Under the pieces are notes generated by a model. The model did not search any database and was not told where the DNA came from. It was given only the letters and a program-made list of their open reading frames with translations. Below, one piece after another: positions 5,557-7,154 of a stretch of DNA of 7,154 bases (its first letter is position 1; each line of letters opens with the position of its first letter). This DNA is from WUQU01 sp038849025 (GTDB taxonomy: Archaea > Thermoproteota > Bathyarchaeia > Bathyarchaeales > Bathycorpusculaceae), in the NCBI GenBank assembly GCA_038849025.1, contig JAWCNE010000061.1, positions 1 to 7,154 on the forward strand, in the 5' to 3' direction. The position numbers were made by a program, and so were the translations under genes.

Positions 5557-6750
5557 ATGAGGTTTCGTGGAAGCTTTCAGGAAGTTTTATCTCTTCCCAA
5601 GGATTTGAAGTTGATATTCTTCGCACATCTGTTATGGACTTTTGGCGAGGGTCTATATTTCTTCATCTTGCCTGTTTATGTCTTGGAGCTTGGTGGGACG
5701 GGAATGGATGTAGGTTTTCTATATTCGTTTATGTTTCTTGTCTACACATTGTCTGTTCTACTAGGAGGCTTTGTGGCCAACAGATTTGACAGAAAAAAGC
5801 TTATAATCTACATATTTATGTTCGGTTCATTTTCTTCGCTGATTTATTCTTTTGCCACTGAGTGGTGGCACCTAATTCCCGCCATGCTAGTTTATTCCCT
5901 TGCAACTATTGGTGGACCAGCAGAAGAGTCTTATATTGCGGCGTTGGTTTCAAAGGAAAGGATGGCTAGGGCGTTTACCTTCACGGAGATGGGTTATTCT
6001 TTTGGGCTGATTCTTTCTCCTCTTTTAGGCGCTTATCTTCTTACTTTCTGGAATATGAAATGGATTTTTAGGCTCAGTTTTGCGTTTGGCTTACTCGCCG
6101 CTTTTACACTGTTTTTCATATCTCCGCAGATTCCTCCAAAGGAGGAAAGATCAGGCGGAACCTTTGCAGACTTTCACGCTTCTCTCAAAAATAGGAAGTT
6201 CATATTATGGATGCCCCTCTTTATGGCGTTTGCTTTTGGTTTTACCCTCTTTTCACCCTTCGTTTCTGCAATGCTTAGTGACAGATATGGACTTGATGAA
6301 TCAACAATTTTAGCAATGGGCTCCATCTCCTATGCTGGGGAGGCAATTTTAGGGATGATCCTTGGAGGAATGGGAACAAAAGGCGCCAGCAGCAAAGCTC
6401 TCTCTCTGAGTTTAATAATAGTGAGCGGGTGTGCGCTACTTTTTGCCTTTCCAAGTCCTTTTTTCCTAATTCCATTAGCTATTTTCATGATGGGAGGCGG
6501 CAGAGTATCATCTGCTCTGGCTAGATCCATCGTTGGAACCTGTTCAGAGAAAACGTCGGCAGGTGCCATGTTCGCTTTATTCACGGTCCTTATGGGGACA
6601 ATTCAAACAGTAGCAGCCGAAATTGGAGGCGTCTTATATGAATCCTTTCCAATTCATCCATTCCTATTTGGCGGTCTGCTTACATTATCAGTTGCGCTAC
6701 TTGCAATAACCCTGAACAAGAATGCTTTCAAAACAGCTTCTTTGTCGTAG
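5557..6750 (+). CDS. Major facilitator superfamily (MFS) transporter
   Basis: This 397-residue polytopic membrane protein has about 12 hydrophobic helices in two halves separated by a polar loop near residues 190-212 (QIPPKEERSGG onward). The MFS cytoplasmic signature between helices 2 and 3 is present as GGFVANRFDRKK (70-81), matching G-x3-(D/A)-R-x-x-R-(K/R). Helix 1 starts after a basic N-terminus, near LIFFAHLLWTFGEGLYFFIL (19-38). IGGPAEESYIAALVSKERMA (118-137) and YSFGLILSPLLGAYLL (147-162) are typical of helices 4-5 in drug/metabolite-exporter-type MFS proteins. It is probably a proton-coupled carrier in the cytoplasmic membrane; direction and substrate are unknown. ATG 5557 is the only reasonable start, since no in-frame ATG, GTG or TTG occurs between the upstream stop at 5506 and it. 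AAAGGGA at 5539-5545 is a distant ribosome-binding candidate. It is divergent from the radical SAM operon. Confidence 0.86.
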   Translation: MRFRGSFQEVLSLPKDLKLIFFAHLLWTFGEGLYFFILPVYVLELGGTGMDVGFLYSFMFLVYTLSVLLGGFVANRFDRKKLIIYIFMFGSFSSLIYSFATEWWHLIPAMLVYSLATIGGPAEESYIAALVSKERMARAFTFTEMGYSFGLILSPLLGAYLLTFWNMKWIFRLSFAFGLLAAFTLFFISPQIPPKEERSGGTFADFHASLKNRKFILWMPLFMAFAFGFTLFSPFVSAMLSDRYGLDESTILAMGSISYAGEAILGMILGGMGTKGASSKALSLSLIIVSGCALLFAFPSPFFLIPLAIFMMGGGRVSSALARSIVGTCSEKTSAGAMFALFTVLMGTIQTVAAEIGGVLYESFPIHPFLFGGLLTLSVALLAITLNKNAFKTASLS

Positions 6751-6787
6751 TGCTTGGGTTAGGTTTAGTTTCGTTTAAATCTCAAAA

Positions 6788-6796
6788 TTTTGTTTT
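6788..6796 (+). terminator. T-rich tract after the MFS gene
   Basis: TTTTGTTTT begins 38 bp after the MFS stop codon and is the first T-rich tract on that strand, a plausible archaeal terminator. No stem precedes it. Confidence 0.35.
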
Positions 6797-6828
6797 AAGC
6801 AACCGATTCTAAAAGGCATCGTGCTTTC

Positions 6829-6860
6829 AGTGTTTGCGAGTTCGTGACGTTCGAAACACT
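6829..6860. repeat. Bulged inverted repeat in the gap after the MFS gene
   Basis: AGTGTTT (6829-6835) pairs with AAACACT (6854-6860). Inside it, after one unpaired G, CGA (6837-6839) pairs with TCG (6851-6853), leaving an 11-nt loop. It lies 78 bp past the MFS stop and about 40 bp before the next possible start codon. It could be a 3'-end structure, a regulator half-site pair or a small-RNA stem; no family is recognised. Confidence 0.4.
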
Positions 6861-6902
6861 AGAATAATAAACAAGCAAGGGCCAACAATCTTTTGAGAAA
6901 CA

Positions 6903-7154
6903 TTGGGGAAACCGACATTTAAGGAGAAAATTCGGCTTTTATTTAAAGCCGTGTTTGCAACTCTACTATTCATGATGCAGAGTGTAGTCTATGGTGGTTG
7001 GGCTATAAGCGTAATGTCTATTCCATTACTGCCCTATCTAATCATGCTTGCGACTGGACAACTGAACTTGGAGAGAGATATCGATTTGTTATTTTTTGCG
7101 AAGGAGTTTATTGTTGGCAGGGTAATAGCTTTGATTGGATTTACATTGTTTTTG
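6903..7154 (+). CDS. Unrecognised membrane protein, N-terminal part (runs off right edge)
   Basis: An open frame of 84 codons continues past the window edge. I do not recognise the family. It begins with a basic stretch (KPTFKEKIRLLFK, residues 3-15). A hydrophobic region with two likely helices follows (about 16-50: AVFATLLFMMQSVVYGGWAI then SVMSIPLLPYLIMLA), then a charged loop with LNLERDIDLLFFAKEF (54-69), then another hydrophobic segment starting at VGRVIALIGFTLFL. Residue composition and segment pattern are gene-like. The start is doubtful: an in-frame TGA at 6894 limits it, and the options are TTG 6903, GTG 6951 or ATG 6972/6975. GGAG at 6923-6926 is well spaced for none of them. A 7-bp hairpin covers 6933-6951, which would lie in the leader if a later start is used. 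Confidence 0.6.
   Translation, partial: MGKPTFKEKIRLLFKAVFATLLFMMQSVVYGGWAISVMSIPLLPYLIMLATGQLNLERDIDLLFFAKEFIVGRVIALIGFTLFL
6933..6951 (+). repeat. 7-bp perfect hairpin at the start of the last gene
   Basis: CGGCTTT pairs with AAAGCCG around a TATTT loop. Its last base is the G of GTG 6951, an alternative start. If translation starts at or after 6951, this stem would sit directly on the initiation region and could modulate it; if it starts at TTG 6903, it is simply part of the coding sequence. Confidence 0.3.

Noticed and set aside
5259..6862. 11-bp direct repeat CGAAACACTAG at 5259-5269 and 6852-6862 flanking the MFS gene, as mobile-element target repeats
   Set aside because: A few 11-bp matches are expected by chance in 7 kb, there is no transposase or terminal inverted repeat, and the second copy is part of a local hairpin.

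Overview
The window looks archaeal. Start sites are preceded by AT-rich TATA/BRE-like boxes rather than bacterial -35/-10 pairs, leaders are short, Shine-Dalgarno tracts are GGTG/GAGGG-like, GTG and TTG starts are plausible, and coding sequence is moderately AT-rich. The protein styles (threonine synthase with an N-terminal zinc ribbon, a solitary ECF S component, several small class I methyltransferases) would suit an uncultured Thermoproteota/Bathyarchaeia-type genome. That placement is inference from style, not from a marker gene.

Layout from left to right. (1) The N-terminal 86 codons of a threonine-synthase-like PLP enzyme lie on the minus strand and run off the left edge. (2) A divergent promoter region follows; it contains a perfect 16-bp palindrome wrapped around a TATA sequence plus a second TATA copy. 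(3) A compact plus-strand operon comes next: a membrane protein with an ECF transporter S-component domain, a GNAT acetyltransferase whose ATG can overlap the upstream stop, and a class I SAM methyltransferase. The methyltransferase reading frame is intact back to its SAM-binding motif I but has no canonical start codon in the right place. (4) A short convergent gap carries a 7-bp hairpin and a T-tract. (5) A minus-strand operon reads radical SAM enzyme, then methyltransferase, then methyltransferase, with 20-nt and 1-nt gaps. (6) A 401-bp intergenic region carries divergent promoters that share a nearly identical 18-bp core element (17/18). (7) A plus-strand 12-helix-type MFS transporter follows. 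(8) A 152-bp gap holds a bulged hairpin, followed by the start of an unrecognised membrane protein that runs off the right edge.

The most interesting reading is that the radical SAM enzyme, its two co-transcribed methyltransferases and the divergent MFS carrier form one small-molecule or peptide modification-and-export unit, because both transcription units appear to start from the same promoter sequence in opposite orientation. No precursor peptide, ribosomal RNA, tRNA, CRISPR array or insertion sequence was seen. The substrate of every enzyme and transporter here is unknown from sequence alone.
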